This document shows, piece by piece, positions 23,712 through 32,761 of a DNA stretch of 39,637 nt. The translations under genes and the position numbers were made by a program. Numbering within the stretch: position 1 is the stretch's first letter; each line of letters opens with the position of its first letter. The notes under the pieces were generated by a model. The model saw only the letters and a list, made by a program, of their open reading frames with translations, was not told the DNA's origin and ran no database searches. The stretch comes from JBGRQA01 sp041725895 (lineage in GTDB: Bacteria; Bacteroidota; Bacteroidia; Bacteroidales; Marinifilaceae): NCBI GenBank assembly GCA_041725895.1, contig JBGRQA010000043.1:1-39637 (forward strand), read 5' to 3'.

Positions 23712-23878
23712 TTGATGATTGGAGTGAGTTTTTCGTAATCCTGTTTTCGTTTGGTAATTTATGGCTGTCGGATGAAGAGATTGTTCAATTCTTGTAAGCT
23801 ATACATTACAAGTCGGACGTAGAAAAAGATTTTGATGCTTTTTGGAGATATGATTTTAATTAAGCAAATGGTGAGAAC

Positions 23879-24988
23879 ATGAAGAATATGGAATTGAGGA
23901 TTTTGGGAATAGTGCAGTTTTGTATTAAGATATGGATAGGTTGTTTTTTTGTTTTTTCTTCGGTAGATCTTCTGGCTGTACCTCCAAATAGTACTCATAG
24001 TTCATCGAAAGATTCTATTGCAAAAGAATCCTTTTTTAATTCCTCCGAGCTCCTTGAGTTTACCTTGGAGGCCGATTTTGTTACTTTGCTGAACGATATA
24101 GACAAATCACGAAAATATCATAAATCGCAAATTAGCTATCGCAACCAGCAGAATCAGGCTATCGATTTGAATGTCAAAATTAAGACCAGGGGAAAATTTC
24201 GACTAAGGAAGCAGAATTGCAATTTCCCACCTTTGAAATTTAACTTCTCCAAGGAGGGAGCCAAAGGAACAATTTTTGCTGGTCAGGATAAGTTGAAATT
24301 TGTAAGCCATTGTCAGAATGATGACCTAATGTACGAGCAGCACACCCTGGAGGAATACCTGATTTATCGGATTTACAATCTTATTACTGATAACAGTTTT
24401 CGTGTGCGTCTGGCTCGGATTACCTATGTCGATAGGAATACTTCTGATAGTTTAACTCGTTTTGGTTTTTTTGTTGAAGACAGAGATCAAATGGCAAAGC
24501 GATTGGGAAGGTCTATTCTGGAGTATAAAAACATTCAACAATATGACGTTTTGCGGAGCAATATGATACAGTTGAGCCTTTTTCAGTTAATGATTGGAAA
24601 TACGGACTGGTCGGTAGAGAAACTTCACAATATCGATTTGATTTCGATAGATGATAACAGTATTCCCCTGGCAATACCTTTTGATTTTGATTGGTCCGGG
24701 TTAATTGGACATAGCTACTTTGTGCCCGATCCGAAAATTGATCCCGAAGCCAAATACCAGCGTATCTACAAGAGTTATCAATGGAATAAGGATGATTTGG
24801 AAAAAGCAATTCAACGCTATTTGTTACTAAAGGATGATTTGTTTCTGTTTGTAAATACCTTTCCTTATCTAAATTTGAGTAATCGGGAAAAATGTATCCA
24901 TTACCTCTCTGAATTCTATGAAATAATTGAGTCGAAAAGAAATATAAAGAATTACCTGGTGAAAGGACTACCGAAAATTCCAAACTAA
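23879..24988 (+). CDS. Exported protein with CotH-like atypical kinase features
   Basis: A 369-residue protein with a signal peptide (IVQFCIKIWIGCFFVFSSVDLLA). The body has VKIKTRGKFRLRKQNCNFPPLKF, then YEQHTLEEYLIYRIYNLITDNSFRVRLARITY, then MIGNTDWSVEKLHNIDL and IPFDFDWSGL. This order recalls the CotH spore-coat kinase fold, in which a late D-F/L-D binds metal. I recognise the type as common but uncharacterised in Bacteroidota. The kinase idea is inference from these motifs. The start may be the second Met (23888). A strong terminator follows. Confidence 0.65.
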   Translation: MKNMELRILGIVQFCIKIWIGCFFVFSSVDLLAVPPNSTHSSSKDSIAKESFFNSSELLEFTLEADFVTLLNDIDKSRKYHKSQISYRNQQNQAIDLNVKIKTRGKFRLRKQNCNFPPLKFNFSKEGAKGTIFAGQDKLKFVSHCQNDDLMYEQHTLEEYLIYRIYNLITDNSFRVRLARITYVDRNTSDSLTRFGFFVEDRDQMAKRLGRSILEYKNIQQYDVLRSNMIQLSLFQLMIGNTDWSVEKLHNIDLISIDDNSIPLAIPFDFDWSGLIGHSYFVPDPKIDPEAKYQRIYKSYQWNKDDLEKAIQRYLLLKDDLFLFVNTFPYLNLSNREKCIHYLSEFYEIIESKRNIKNYLVKGLPKIPN

Positions 24989-25035
24989 TACTATTCTTAC
25001 CGAGAACAGAAGTACTGGTAGAACCGAAAAAAATG

Positions 25036-25067
25036 AAATTCTGCAAAAAGTTTGCAGAATTTTTTTT
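25036..25067 (+). terminator. Intrinsic terminator after the CotH-like gene
   Basis: A perfect 12-bp stem (25036-25047 with 25051-25062), a 3-base loop, and a T run to 25067. Confidence 0.9.
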
Positions 25068-25068
25068 A

Positions 25069-25241
25069 CCCCATAAAAAAGGGGGGTATGTAAAGAAATT
25101 GTAAAATTTTATAAAGATTCGTCAAATCAGAAAGGGGGTGTTTGGATTTTTTGTGAAAAAATCGGATATTTGCTTCATGATTTAGGGGGGCTAAGTTAAA
25201 AAGTATGTGTTTTTCTGAAAACACCCCCTGTTTTTCTGAAA
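25069..25241 (+). promoter_or_regulatory. Structured G/C-tract leader upstream of glnN
   Basis: The region has isolated G and C tracts in AT-rich sequence. AGGGGGTGTTT (25133-25143) pairs perfectly with 25219-25229, enclosing a perfect 8-bp hairpin (25145-25152 with 25156-25163). A second G tract (25185-25190) could compete for the same C tract. An upstream ACCCC/GGGGT hairpin lies at about 25070-25086. The 12-base GTTTTTCTGAAA occurs twice, at 25209 and 25230. It may regulate the glutamine synthetase. Confidence 0.4.
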
Positions 25242-25271
25242 GGATTTATTATTAACCAAAATTAATAAGCA

Positions 25272-27461
25272 ATGGCCAGTACCAGATTTAGAGCGCTGGG
25301 AGAACTATACTCCCGAAAGCCGGTAGATGTAAAGTTTCCTTCTGAGAAAAATTCCGATTTTTTCGGAATCAATGTATTTGATCGTCCTAAAATGCGACAA
25401 TACCTTTCCAAGGAAGCATACAAAAGTGTTATTGAGGCCATTGATAAAGGAACAGTTATTGAACGGAGGTTGGCCGACCAGATTGCTTCAGGAATGAAAG
25501 CCTGGGCTGTAGATTTGGGAGCCACTCACTATACGCACTGGTTTCATCCCCTAAATGGGGCCACTGCCGAGAAACATGATGCATTTCTGGAGCTAAATTC
25601 GGATGGTTCTGTTATTGAGCATTTTGATGGTAAACTTTTGGTTCAGCAGGAACCAGATGCTTCCAGTTTCCCTAGCGGAGGTATTCGCAACACTTTTGAA
25701 GCACGCGGATATACGGCATGGGATCCGGGATCGCCAGCTTTCATAAACAAAGGAACTCTTTGTATTCCCACCGTTTTTGTTTCCTATACGGGTGAGGCTC
25801 TTGATTATAAAACTCCCTTGTTGCGAGCTTTGCATGCAGTAGATAAAGCCTCCGTAGATATTTGTCAGTATTTTGATAAAAATGTAACCAAAGTCTTTTC
25901 CACTCTGGGCTGGGAGCAGGAATATTTTCTGGTGGATGCTTCACTTTATAAAGCCCGTCCTGACTTGATGATGTGTGGAAGAACTTTGATGGGGCATGCC
26001 TCGGCAAAGGGGCAGCAGCTGGAAGATCACTATTTTGGAGCCATTCCTAGCCGGGTAAATGCTTTTATGAAAGAGCTTGAATTGGAAGCCCACAAATTTG
26101 GTATTCCAGTGAAAACCCGTCACAACGAAGTTGCTCCAAACCAGTTTGAATGTGCTCCTATTTTTGAGGAGGCCAATTTGGCTATCGATCACAACCAGTT
26201 GTTGATGAGTACAATGAAACGAGTGGCACATCGTCATAATTTTGTGGTGTTGATTCATGAAAAGCCCTACGCTGGCGTAAATGGTTCGGGGAAGCACAAC
26301 AACTGGAGTTTGTTGACCAATACAGGAGTGAATTTGCTATCGCCCGGGAAAAATCCAAAATCGAACATTCAGTTTTTGGTTTTCCTTGTGAATACGGTGA
26401 AGGCTGTTCATGAGCATGCAGACTTATTCCGTGCCAGTATTGTATCGGCTGGAAATGAACACCGATTGGGGGCTGATGAGGCACCTCCGGCGATTTTCTC
26501 CGTTTTCCTTGGTGAGCAGTTGACTAGTATGCTGGATGAAATTGAAGCCAAGGTGAGCAACAAAAAAATGACTCCGGATCAGAAAACTGAATTGAAATTG
26601 AATGTGGGGAAAATTCCTCAAATTCTTTTGGATAATACCGATCGAAATAGAACTTCTCCTTTTGCTTTTACAGGAAACCGTTTTGAGTTTAGAGCGGTGG
26701 GTTCTACTGCCAATTGTGGTTCTCCAATGACCGTTTTGAACTCTGCAGTAGCTCAGCAGTTGATCCAATTCAAAGCTGATGTGGATGAGTTGATTGATAT
26801 GGAAGTGAAGAAGGATGAGGCCATTTTCCAGGTGCTTCGTAAATACATTGTTGAATCAAAAGCCATTCGTTTCGAAGGAAATGGTTATAGTGAAGAATGG
26901 AAAGAAGAAGCCCAGAAGCGCGGTTTGACCAATATTCCTGATCCAGTAGAGGCATTGAAGGCTTATATTAGCGAGAAATCAACAGAATTATTCCGTACTA
27001 CCAATGTGCTTTCAGAGAGAGAGCTTCATGCACGGTACGAGATCAAAAATGAGACGTACTCTAAGAAGTTGCAAATCGAATCTCGTGTACTGGGGGATTT
27101 GGCCATTAACCACATTATACCAATTGCCATTCAATACCAGAGCCGATTAATTGATAATGTAAAAGGCTTGAAGGAGGTGTTGGGAGCAGACGAATTTGAG
27201 GAATTGGCGAATGTACAGCTTCAAACCATTCGAAAGATTTCCCGTCATATTAAAGAGATCAGAACCAATGTTGTGGATATGGTTGCGGTTCGTAAAAAGG
27301 CCAATCAGTTAACCGATGAGGTGGAGAAAGCTGAATCTTATTCCACGAAACTGAAGCCTTTCCTGGGTGAAATCAGGTATCATATCGATAAATTGGAGTT
27401 GGTTGTTGACGATCAGATGTGGCCTCTGCCTAAATACAGAGAATTACTTTTTGCCAGATAA
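25272..27461 (+). CDS. glnN: Type III glutamine synthetase
   Basis: A 729-residue enzyme of the GSIII class, matching the long form usual in Bacteroidota (about 730), and clearly not the 470-residue GSI. It makes glutamine from glutamate, ammonia and ATP in the cytoplasm. Visible segments are FGINVFDRPKMRQYLSKE at the N-terminus, GWEQEYFLVD with metal-binding Glu, GKHNNWSL, AGNEHRLGADEAPPAI, and NRTSPFAFTGNRFEFR near the active site. The C-terminal 150 residues are helical, as in the class. The upstream leader is long and structured, and a terminator follows at 18 bp, so it is monocistronic. Confidence 0.96.
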   Translation: MASTRFRALGELYSRKPVDVKFPSEKNSDFFGINVFDRPKMRQYLSKEAYKSVIEAIDKGTVIERRLADQIASGMKAWAVDLGATHYTHWFHPLNGATAEKHDAFLELNSDGSVIEHFDGKLLVQQEPDASSFPSGGIRNTFEARGYTAWDPGSPAFINKGTLCIPTVFVSYTGEALDYKTPLLRALHAVDKASVDICQYFDKNVTKVFSTLGWEQEYFLVDASLYKARPDLMMCGRTLMGHASAKGQQLEDHYFGAIPSRVNAFMKELELEAHKFGIPVKTRHNEVAPNQFECAPIFEEANLAIDHNQLLMSTMKRVAHRHNFVVLIHEKPYAGVNGSGKHNNWSLLTNTGVNLLSPGKNPKSNIQFLVFLVNTVKAVHEHADLFRASIVSAGNEHRLGADEAPPAIFSVFLGEQLTSMLDEIEAKVSNKKMTPDQKTELKLNVGKIPQILLDNTDRNRTSPFAFTGNRFEFRAVGSTANCGSPMTVLNSAVAQQLIQFKADVDELIDMEVKKDEAIFQVLRKYIVESKAIRFEGNGYSEEWKEEAQKRGLTNIPDPVEALKAYISEKSTELFRTTNVLSERELHARYEIKNETYSKKLQIESRVLGDLAINHIIPIAIQYQSRLIDNVKGLKEVLGADEFEELANVQLQTIRKISRHIKEIRTNVVDMVAVRKKANQLTDEVEKAESYSTKLKPFLGEIRYHIDKLELVVDDQMWPLPKYRELLFAR

Positions 27462-27478
27462 TAACTGCAGATAATCCC

Positions 27479-27511
27479 AAAGGGTTGGTTTTTTCGGAAC
27501 CAACCCTTTTT
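27479..27511 (+). terminator. Intrinsic terminator of glnN
   Basis: A perfect 12-bp stem (27479-27490 with 27498-27509), a 7-base loop and a T run. Confidence 0.9.
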
Positions 27512-27637
27512 GTTTTTCGTGTTTGGATTTGTTTGCTCATGACGTTTTATTTTAAACTTTTCGGGAATAGGTTTTGCTCTGAAGCTTACCTCTTTTGTTA
27601 GTTTGTTTTGAAAAGCCGGATGAAATCTACCTCCCGC

Positions 27638-27670
27638 AAAAGAGCTGTTCCTTTTGGGAGTGGCTCTTTT
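27638..27670 (+). terminator. Weak terminator-like hairpin in the gap before the PorE-like gene
   Basis: AAAAGAGC at 27638-27645 pairs with GCTCTTTT at 27663-27670, and ACTTTTTTG follows. The gap 27512-27912 otherwise has only a 63-codon TTG frame, which I do not accept as a gene. Confidence 0.35.
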
Positions 27671-27912
27671 ACTTTTTTGTTGATTGAAAGAGGAAATCAA
27701 TATCAGATCCTTCGGGAGGAAGTGCCGATAAGGTTTTATGTTTTGTTTGAAGGCAAAAATGATTATTTTTATCGGAGAATCAAACTCAATGTTAAGTAGC
27801 TACAATCTTTTCCCTTTTGTGTTTCAATTGAATTGGTTTTTGGGAAATTGAGCCACTAATGTCACATGAGAAGTGATCAAATTTTAATTCAAATTACCTA
27901 AATTCTTTTCCG

Positions 27913-30270
27913 ATGAGGATTCTTAGATCAGCGTTACTAATAGGAGCAGCTTCAGTATTGTTTGCTTGTTCATCTAAAAGTTTCTTGAAACGTGGAGATG
28001 TCTATTATCAATCTGAACGATACCATTTGGCTGGTCAGATGTATGCTAAAGCCTACAAAAAAGCGAGGGATAAAGAGATGAAATCTCTTACTGCATTTAA
28101 ATTTGCCAGTAGTCTGGCTGAAATTAACGGGACCAAAAAGGCAGCTTCGTGGTACCGAAAGGCAATAATGAATCGGGATACTTTTTCGGATGCGGTGCTT
28201 TTGTTGGCACAGACCGAATTGAAGAATAATAATTTGGAAGAAGCAGAGGAGAATTTTATTGAATACCAGGATCTAATGCCCGCCCGCGAAGAAGGAGAAA
28301 AAGGCCTGAAACAATTGGATCTGATTCGTAACTGGATGGCACATCCCACAAGGTATAAGGTAGAGGAAGCAAAAAAGTTCAATTCTTCCGCGAGTGATTT
28401 TGCTCCGGTTTATGTGGGGCAAGATACCAATGTTATCCTTTTTGCATCTACCCGGAAGGGGAAGAACACGGAAAAAATCGATGGAATTACAGGAGCGAAT
28501 TATTCGAATATATTCGAAATTCACTATTCCAATCAAATTACCCGTAAGAGCCGAAAAAAGGGAAAGAAAAAATCAAAAGCCCGAACCTATACAAGTGATT
28601 CCTATAAATGGAGTCGTCCAAATATGTTGAGTGATACCATCAACTCCAGATTTCATGAGGGAGCAATTGCTTTTAATTCTGAAGGAAATGAAATGTACTT
28701 TACCTCTTCCAGAAAAATGGGCCGGAATCAATTGGGAACTAAAATTTACAGTGCAAAAAAAGTAGATGACGGTTGGGGGGATGTAATGCTTCTGGATTTG
28801 GTTCCGGATTCTTTATCTGTTGGTCATCCTTCCCTTTCGGCAGATGGGCAAAAGCTTTATTTTGCCTCGGATATGCCTGGTGGTGTGGGAGGAACCGATA
28901 TTTGGGTTGCCAAAAAGGAAGGAAGTGGATGGGGCGAACCTATTAATTTGGGGCGTCAGATCAATACACCTGGTGATGAGCTGTATCCTTTTGTACGTGA
29001 GGATGGCACATTGTTCTTTTCGTCCGATACACATACCGGAATGGGAGGATTGGATATCTTCCGTGCCCAAAAAACAAAAATGGGAAAATGGGAGGTCACA
29101 AATATGTTGTATCCACTCAATTCTACTGCCGATGATTTTGGGATTGTATTTCAAACCGGGATGGAGAAGGGGATGTTTACTTCCAGTCGGCGTAAGGGAA
29201 ATGACGACATTTATCGTTTCGAGTTGATGCCCATTATTTTTACCTACAACGGAATTGTTAAGAACTCTGACACTGGGGCTCCATTGCAGGGAGTAATTAT
29301 AAACGTTATTTCTTCCAAAGGGGAGCAGAAAAAAATAATGTCAGATCCTAAGGGACGATTTAATTTAAAGCTGGATGCAGGAACCGAGTATATATTTGTT
29401 GCCGGCCACGATTCCTTTCTGAATGCGAAAGATCAGGTAAGTACCGTGAATTTGGAAGAAAGTAAAACATTTACTGGTTTGTTGGAGTTGAAGCCATTTG
29501 AAAAACCAATTGAATTGCCCAATATTTTGTATGATTTTGGTAGTTGGGAGTTACGAGAGGTCTCGAAAACCGCATTGGATGGTTTGGTTGAGACTTTAAA
29601 TGATAACCCCAATATTACCATTGAGTTGGGGTCGCATACCGACCTGGTGGGAAGTGAGAAATCCAATCAGGAACTTTCACAAAAGAGAGCACAATCTGTA
29701 GTCGATTATTTAATAGAGAAAGGAATCTATTGGGATCGTTTGGAGGCCAAAGGTTATGGAGAGAGCTCTCCCAAAATTGTGGGAGAACAATTGGCGGAGG
29801 AATATGAATTCCTGAACGAGGGGGACATATTAGAGGAAGCTTTCATTTCCAAATTGAGTACCCGGGATCAGGAAGTAGCCAATCAAATTAACAGGAGAAC
29901 GGAATTTCAGGTTCTATCTACGGACTACAAGCCGGGGCCAAATTCCAAAAGGAAGCCCGGAGCCGAGCACCAGAAGTTAAGGAAAACTTTAATTAAGGAT
30001 TTGAGTACTATCGATGGTGTTTTCTATACCGTCCAATTGGGAATCTTTGATAAATCGGATGTTCCCGCAATGCTTGAACAATTCCCTGTAGTGTTTCGGA
30101 GTGAGGCCGATTCTAAATCCTATCGATATACTTTTGGAATTTTCGATCAGTACGGAGAGGCTCGGGCGGAGGCTCAAAAGATTTCCGGAAAGGGAATTAA
30201 GGCTTTTGTGATTGCTTATAATAATGGGAAAAAGATTACCTTTGAGGAGGCAAAAAAACTGAAGCAATAA
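27913..30270 (+). CDS. PorE-like lipoprotein: TPR, PD40 propeller, CRD, OmpA
   Basis: A 785-residue lipoprotein (lipobox VLFAC, Cys at 19). Order of parts: TPR-like helices at about 22-150; a PD40/WD40-like propeller at about 165-440, with repeats such as LSADGQKLYFASD and DGTLFFSSD; a carboxypeptidase-regulatory-like domain at about 445-540 (IVKNSDTGAPLQGVIINV); an OmpA C-terminal peptidoglycan-binding domain at about 545-675 (GSHTDLVGSEKSNQELSQKRA, ending NQINRRTEF); and a SPOR-like tail (FYTVQLGIFDK onward). This is the domain order of PorE, a periplasmic component of the type IX secretion system. The extra SPOR-like end is less usual. No other por/gld genes are adjacent, so it could instead be one of several paralogues of this layout. 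Confidence 0.8.
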   Translation: MRILRSALLIGAASVLFACSSKSFLKRGDVYYQSERYHLAGQMYAKAYKKARDKEMKSLTAFKFASSLAEINGTKKAASWYRKAIMNRDTFSDAVLLLAQTELKNNNLEEAEENFIEYQDLMPAREEGEKGLKQLDLIRNWMAHPTRYKVEEAKKFNSSASDFAPVYVGQDTNVILFASTRKGKNTEKIDGITGANYSNIFEIHYSNQITRKSRKKGKKKSKARTYTSDSYKWSRPNMLSDTINSRFHEGAIAFNSEGNEMYFTSSRKMGRNQLGTKIYSAKKVDDGWGDVMLLDLVPDSLSVGHPSLSADGQKLYFASDMPGGVGGTDIWVAKKEGSGWGEPINLGRQINTPGDELYPFVREDGTLFFSSDTHTGMGGLDIFRAQKTKMGKWEVTNMLYPLNSTADDFGIVFQTGMEKGMFTSSRRKGNDDIYRFELMPIIFTYNGIVKNSDTGAPLQGVIINVISSKGEQKKIMSDPKGRFNLKLDAGTEYIFVAGHDSFLNAKDQVSTVNLEESKTFTGLLELKPFEKPIELPNILYDFGSWELREVSKTALDGLVETLNDNPNITIELGSHTDLVGSEKSNQELSQKRAQSVVDYLIEKGIYWDRLEAKGYGESSPKIVGEQLAEEYEFLNEGDILEEAFISKLSTRDQEVANQINRRTEFQVLSTDYKPGPNSKRKPGAEHQKLRKTLIKDLSTIDGVFYTVQLGIFDKSDVPAMLEQFPVVFRSEADSKSYRYTFGIFDQYGEARAEAQKISGKGIKAFVIAYNNGKKITFEEAKKLKQ

Positions 30271-30277
30271 TACAACC

Positions 30278-30305
30278 AACGTTCTGCTTGGCGGAACGTT
30301 TTTTT
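30278..30305 (+). terminator. Intrinsic terminator after the PorE-like gene
   Basis: A 10-bp stem with one G-T pair (30278-30287 with 30291-30300), a 3-base loop and a T run, directly before purM. Confidence 0.85.
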
Positions 30306-30319
30306 ACTACTAAATAACC

Positions 30320-31489
30320 ATGAGAAAAGACGAAAGGTATAATTTAAGAGGTGTTTCAGCATCCAAAGAGGATGTACACAATGCAATTAAAAATCTGGAC
30401 AAAGGATTGTATCCCCGGGCTTTTTGCAAAGTGATTCCCGATTACCTTACAGGAGATGAGGAGTATTGCAATATTATGCATGCCGATGGAGCAGGAACAA
30501 AATCCTCTCTGGCCTACATGTATTGGAAGGAAACAGGTGATGTTTCGGTTTGGAAAGGAATTGCTCAGGATGCAATTGTGATGAATATTGACGACTTGTT
30601 GTGTGTTGGGGCTACCGATAACATTTTGCTTTCATCAACCATTGGTAGAAATAAGAATTTGATTCCGGGTGAGGTGATTTCTGCAATCATTAATGGCACA
30701 GAGGAATTACTAGCCGAATACCGGGAGATGGGCGTAAATATCTACCCCACAGGTGGTGAAACTGCCGACGTTGGAGATTTGGTACGAACAATTATTGTTG
30801 ATTCTACCGTTACCTGCCGGATGAAGCGGGAAGATGTGATTACCAACGAAAAAATCCAATCCGGAGATGTAATCGTAGGACTTTCTTCTTCCGGTGTTGC
30901 TACCTACGAGGAGGAGTACAATGGTGGTATGGGATCCAATGGATTGACTTCTGCTCGTCATGATGTATTTGCTCATTCACTTGCTGAAAAATTTCCGGAA
31001 AGTTACGATAACGCAGTGCCTGATGAATTGGTATATTCCGGAAATTGTGAGTTGACCCAGGCTGTAGAAGGTGTTGAATTGGATGCCGGTAAGTTGGTGT
31101 TGTCTCCAACCCGTACCTATGCGCCTATCATTAAAAAGATTTTGGATCAGTTCCGTTCTCAGATTCATGGAATGGTTCACTGTTCCGGGGGAGCACAAAC
31201 CAAAGTTTTGCATTTTGTTGAAAACCTTCATGTAATCAAAGACAATATGTTCCCAATCCCTCCTTTGTTCAGGTTGATTCAGGAGCAAAGCGGAACCAGC
31301 TGGGATGAGATGTACAAGGTATTCAATATGGGGCATCGTTTCGAGTTGTATGTTCCTGAAGCGATTGCACAGGATATCATTGCCATTTCAAAAGAATTTA
31401 ACGTGGATGCTCAAATTATCGGACGTTGTGAAGCGCACGATGGCAAAAAGTTGACCATCAATAGCGAATACGGAACTTTTGAATATTAG
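30320..31489 (+). CDS. purM: Phosphoribosylformylglycinamidine cyclo-ligase (AIR synthetase)
   Basis: A 389-residue enzyme of the PurM/PurL fold, making aminoimidazole ribonucleotide in purine synthesis. Segments: MHADGAGTKSSLAY (ATP/phosphate loop region), QDAIVMNIDDLLCVGA, YPTGGETADVGDLV, GLSSSGVATY, and CSGGAQTKVLHF with HRFELYVP near the end. Bacteroidales forms are longer than the E. coli enzyme (345), and this fits that version. The gene has terminators on both sides, so it is transcribed alone. The assignment is firm. Confidence 0.93.
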   Translation: MRKDERYNLRGVSASKEDVHNAIKNLDKGLYPRAFCKVIPDYLTGDEEYCNIMHADGAGTKSSLAYMYWKETGDVSVWKGIAQDAIVMNIDDLLCVGATDNILLSSTIGRNKNLIPGEVISAIINGTEELLAEYREMGVNIYPTGGETADVGDLVRTIIVDSTVTCRMKREDVITNEKIQSGDVIVGLSSSGVATYEEEYNGGMGSNGLTSARHDVFAHSLAEKFPESYDNAVPDELVYSGNCELTQAVEGVELDAGKLVLSPTRTYAPIIKKILDQFRSQIHGMVHCSGGAQTKVLHFVENLHVIKDNMFPIPPLFRLIQEQSGTSWDEMYKVFNMGHRFELYVPEAIAQDIIAISKEFNVDAQIIGRCEAHDGKKLTINSEYGTFEY

Positions 31490-31512
31490 GAGTTAACTTT
31501 TACAATATAGAG

Positions 31513-31546
31513 AGCCTCGTTTCTGCCGAAACGGGGCTTTTTTTTT
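31513..31546 (+). terminator. Intrinsic terminator of purM
   Basis: An 11-bp stem with one G-T pair (31513-31523 with 31528-31538), a 4-base loop and nine T residues. Confidence 0.9.
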
Positions 31547-31595
31547 TCACTTATTTTAGAGTTGTTCTTTTACACGTGACTGAAATCAGAATTTT

Positions 31596-31686
31596 GATAC
31601 CCAAAATGTAGTTTTTATTTCTCATTGGTTTCAAATTTTGGGTATCCTTATAAGGATCTCCTTAGTAATCTTTTGTGGTATGATAC
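31596..31686. promoter_or_regulatory. Cluster of inverted repeats upstream of the beta-barrel gene
   Basis: GATACCCAAAAT (31596-31607) is an exact inverted match to 31635-31646. A 14-base perfect palindrome, ATCCTTATAAGGAT, overlaps its end (31644-31657). A third symmetric element, GGTATGATACC, lies near 31676-31686. GATACC/GGTATC is the shared core. This fills the 320-bp gap between purM and the next gene and could be an operator set. Confidence 0.45.
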
Positions 31687-31809
31687 CGAGAAGGGGGAAT
31701 TTACTTTTAAGACAAAAAAGGGAATTATACTGTAACAATCTAGCTTGTGGATTCGTCACAGATTAGAATATCGAAATAAAAACCTAATTAGATTCAAAAT
31801 ATTATAAAA

Positions 31810-32475
31810 ATGAAGAACTTGAAATTACTTGGAATACTTATGATCTTTTTTGCGACTTGTGGTCAAGTTGCAAATGCTCAGGGAAATAAATACAAAGCGA
31901 GTGATCGAATTGATCGTATATCCATGCAGGTAGGGGCTGGTTTTAATTATACTATGTGGGGTGGTTTTAGCAAAAGCTTCAAATCACAAGCCATTTCCTC
32001 TCACTTTAGTGGAATGCTTGGCTATCGTTTTCGCGATCTTAGCCGGCGTAAGAAAGTTGCTGGGGTGTTTGTCAATTATGGAAATGTAGCTGGCCTAATG
32101 ACGGATCGAACTGTTGATTTTAATCGATTGAATATTGAGCATCAACCGGATGCTAAAGGAAGTTTTCTTGAAACCGAAGTGGGGATGATTAACAATGGTT
32201 TTCGAATTAGTGGAGGGCTTGGTCGTCAGAAAATCGACATGAAGGATGGAAGTACTACCAATTTTGATTACTATCTTGTTACCATTGGAGGAACGCCCTC
32301 TTACAGGAATGTAGATATAATCTTGGGGTTGTCGATGTTGTTTGGCGAAGATGTTCGAAAGATTACCTTTCGACCTACCATAGGAATTGCCTACCGATTG
32401 GATTTTCTAAAAACAGCAGCTCGTAGATCTTCTTCGTCCGGATACCGATATAATTCCTTTAGGGATAGAAATTGA
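31810..32475 (+). CDS. Predicted outer-membrane beta-barrel protein
   Basis: A 221-residue exported protein: signal peptide LKLLGILMIFFATCGQVANAQ, then alternating hydrophobic strands with many Gly and aromatic residues (GAGFNYTMWGG, GMLGYRFRD, GFRISGGLGRQ, TIGIAYRLDF). This is the pattern of a small 8-stranded-type outer-membrane barrel. Unusually, it continues past the last aromatic strand with a basic Ser-rich tail (AARRSSSSGYRYNSFRDRN). I do not recognise a named family. It has its own upstream repeats and a very strong terminator, so it is a single-gene unit. Function unknown. Confidence 0.65.
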   Translation: MKNLKLLGILMIFFATCGQVANAQGNKYKASDRIDRISMQVGAGFNYTMWGGFSKSFKSQAISSHFSGMLGYRFRDLSRRKKVAGVFVNYGNVAGLMTDRTVDFNRLNIEHQPDAKGSFLETEVGMINNGFRISGGLGRQKIDMKDGSTTNFDYYLVTIGGTPSYRNVDIILGLSMLFGEDVRKITFRPTIGIAYRLDFLKTAARRSSSSGYRYNSFRDRN

Positions 32476-32537
32476 AATGATCTGAAATAGGTTCGATAAG
32501 AGAATTAAGAATTCAAATTTTGTTCTGAGAATTGATG

Positions 32538-32573
32538 AAAAAGCCATTGTCTCTGTGAGACAATGGCTTTTTT
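32538..32573 (+). terminator. Intrinsic terminator after the barrel gene
   Basis: A perfect 16-bp stem (32538-32553 with 32557-32572), a 3-base loop and a run of six T. Confidence 0.93.
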
Positions 32574-32761
32574 ATTTCGTTGGACCTACAACAATTGAAC
32601 CGTGAGTTAGCCTTTGGAAATCTATCGTATCTTCTTTTTTAAATAATTTGATTCCAATTTATGGCCAAAATATTCATGTATGGCATATTATTGTCTGGAA
32701 AATATTCAAATTGCATTGTGATTCAGAGGTCTATTGTAAAGAGTTCGCAGAACAAAGAACT

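Noticed and set aside
27608..27799. 63-codon TTG-start frame in the glnN-PorE gap
   Set aside because: It includes a terminator-like hairpin, has a poor start and no recognisable family. A real small gene cannot be fully excluded.
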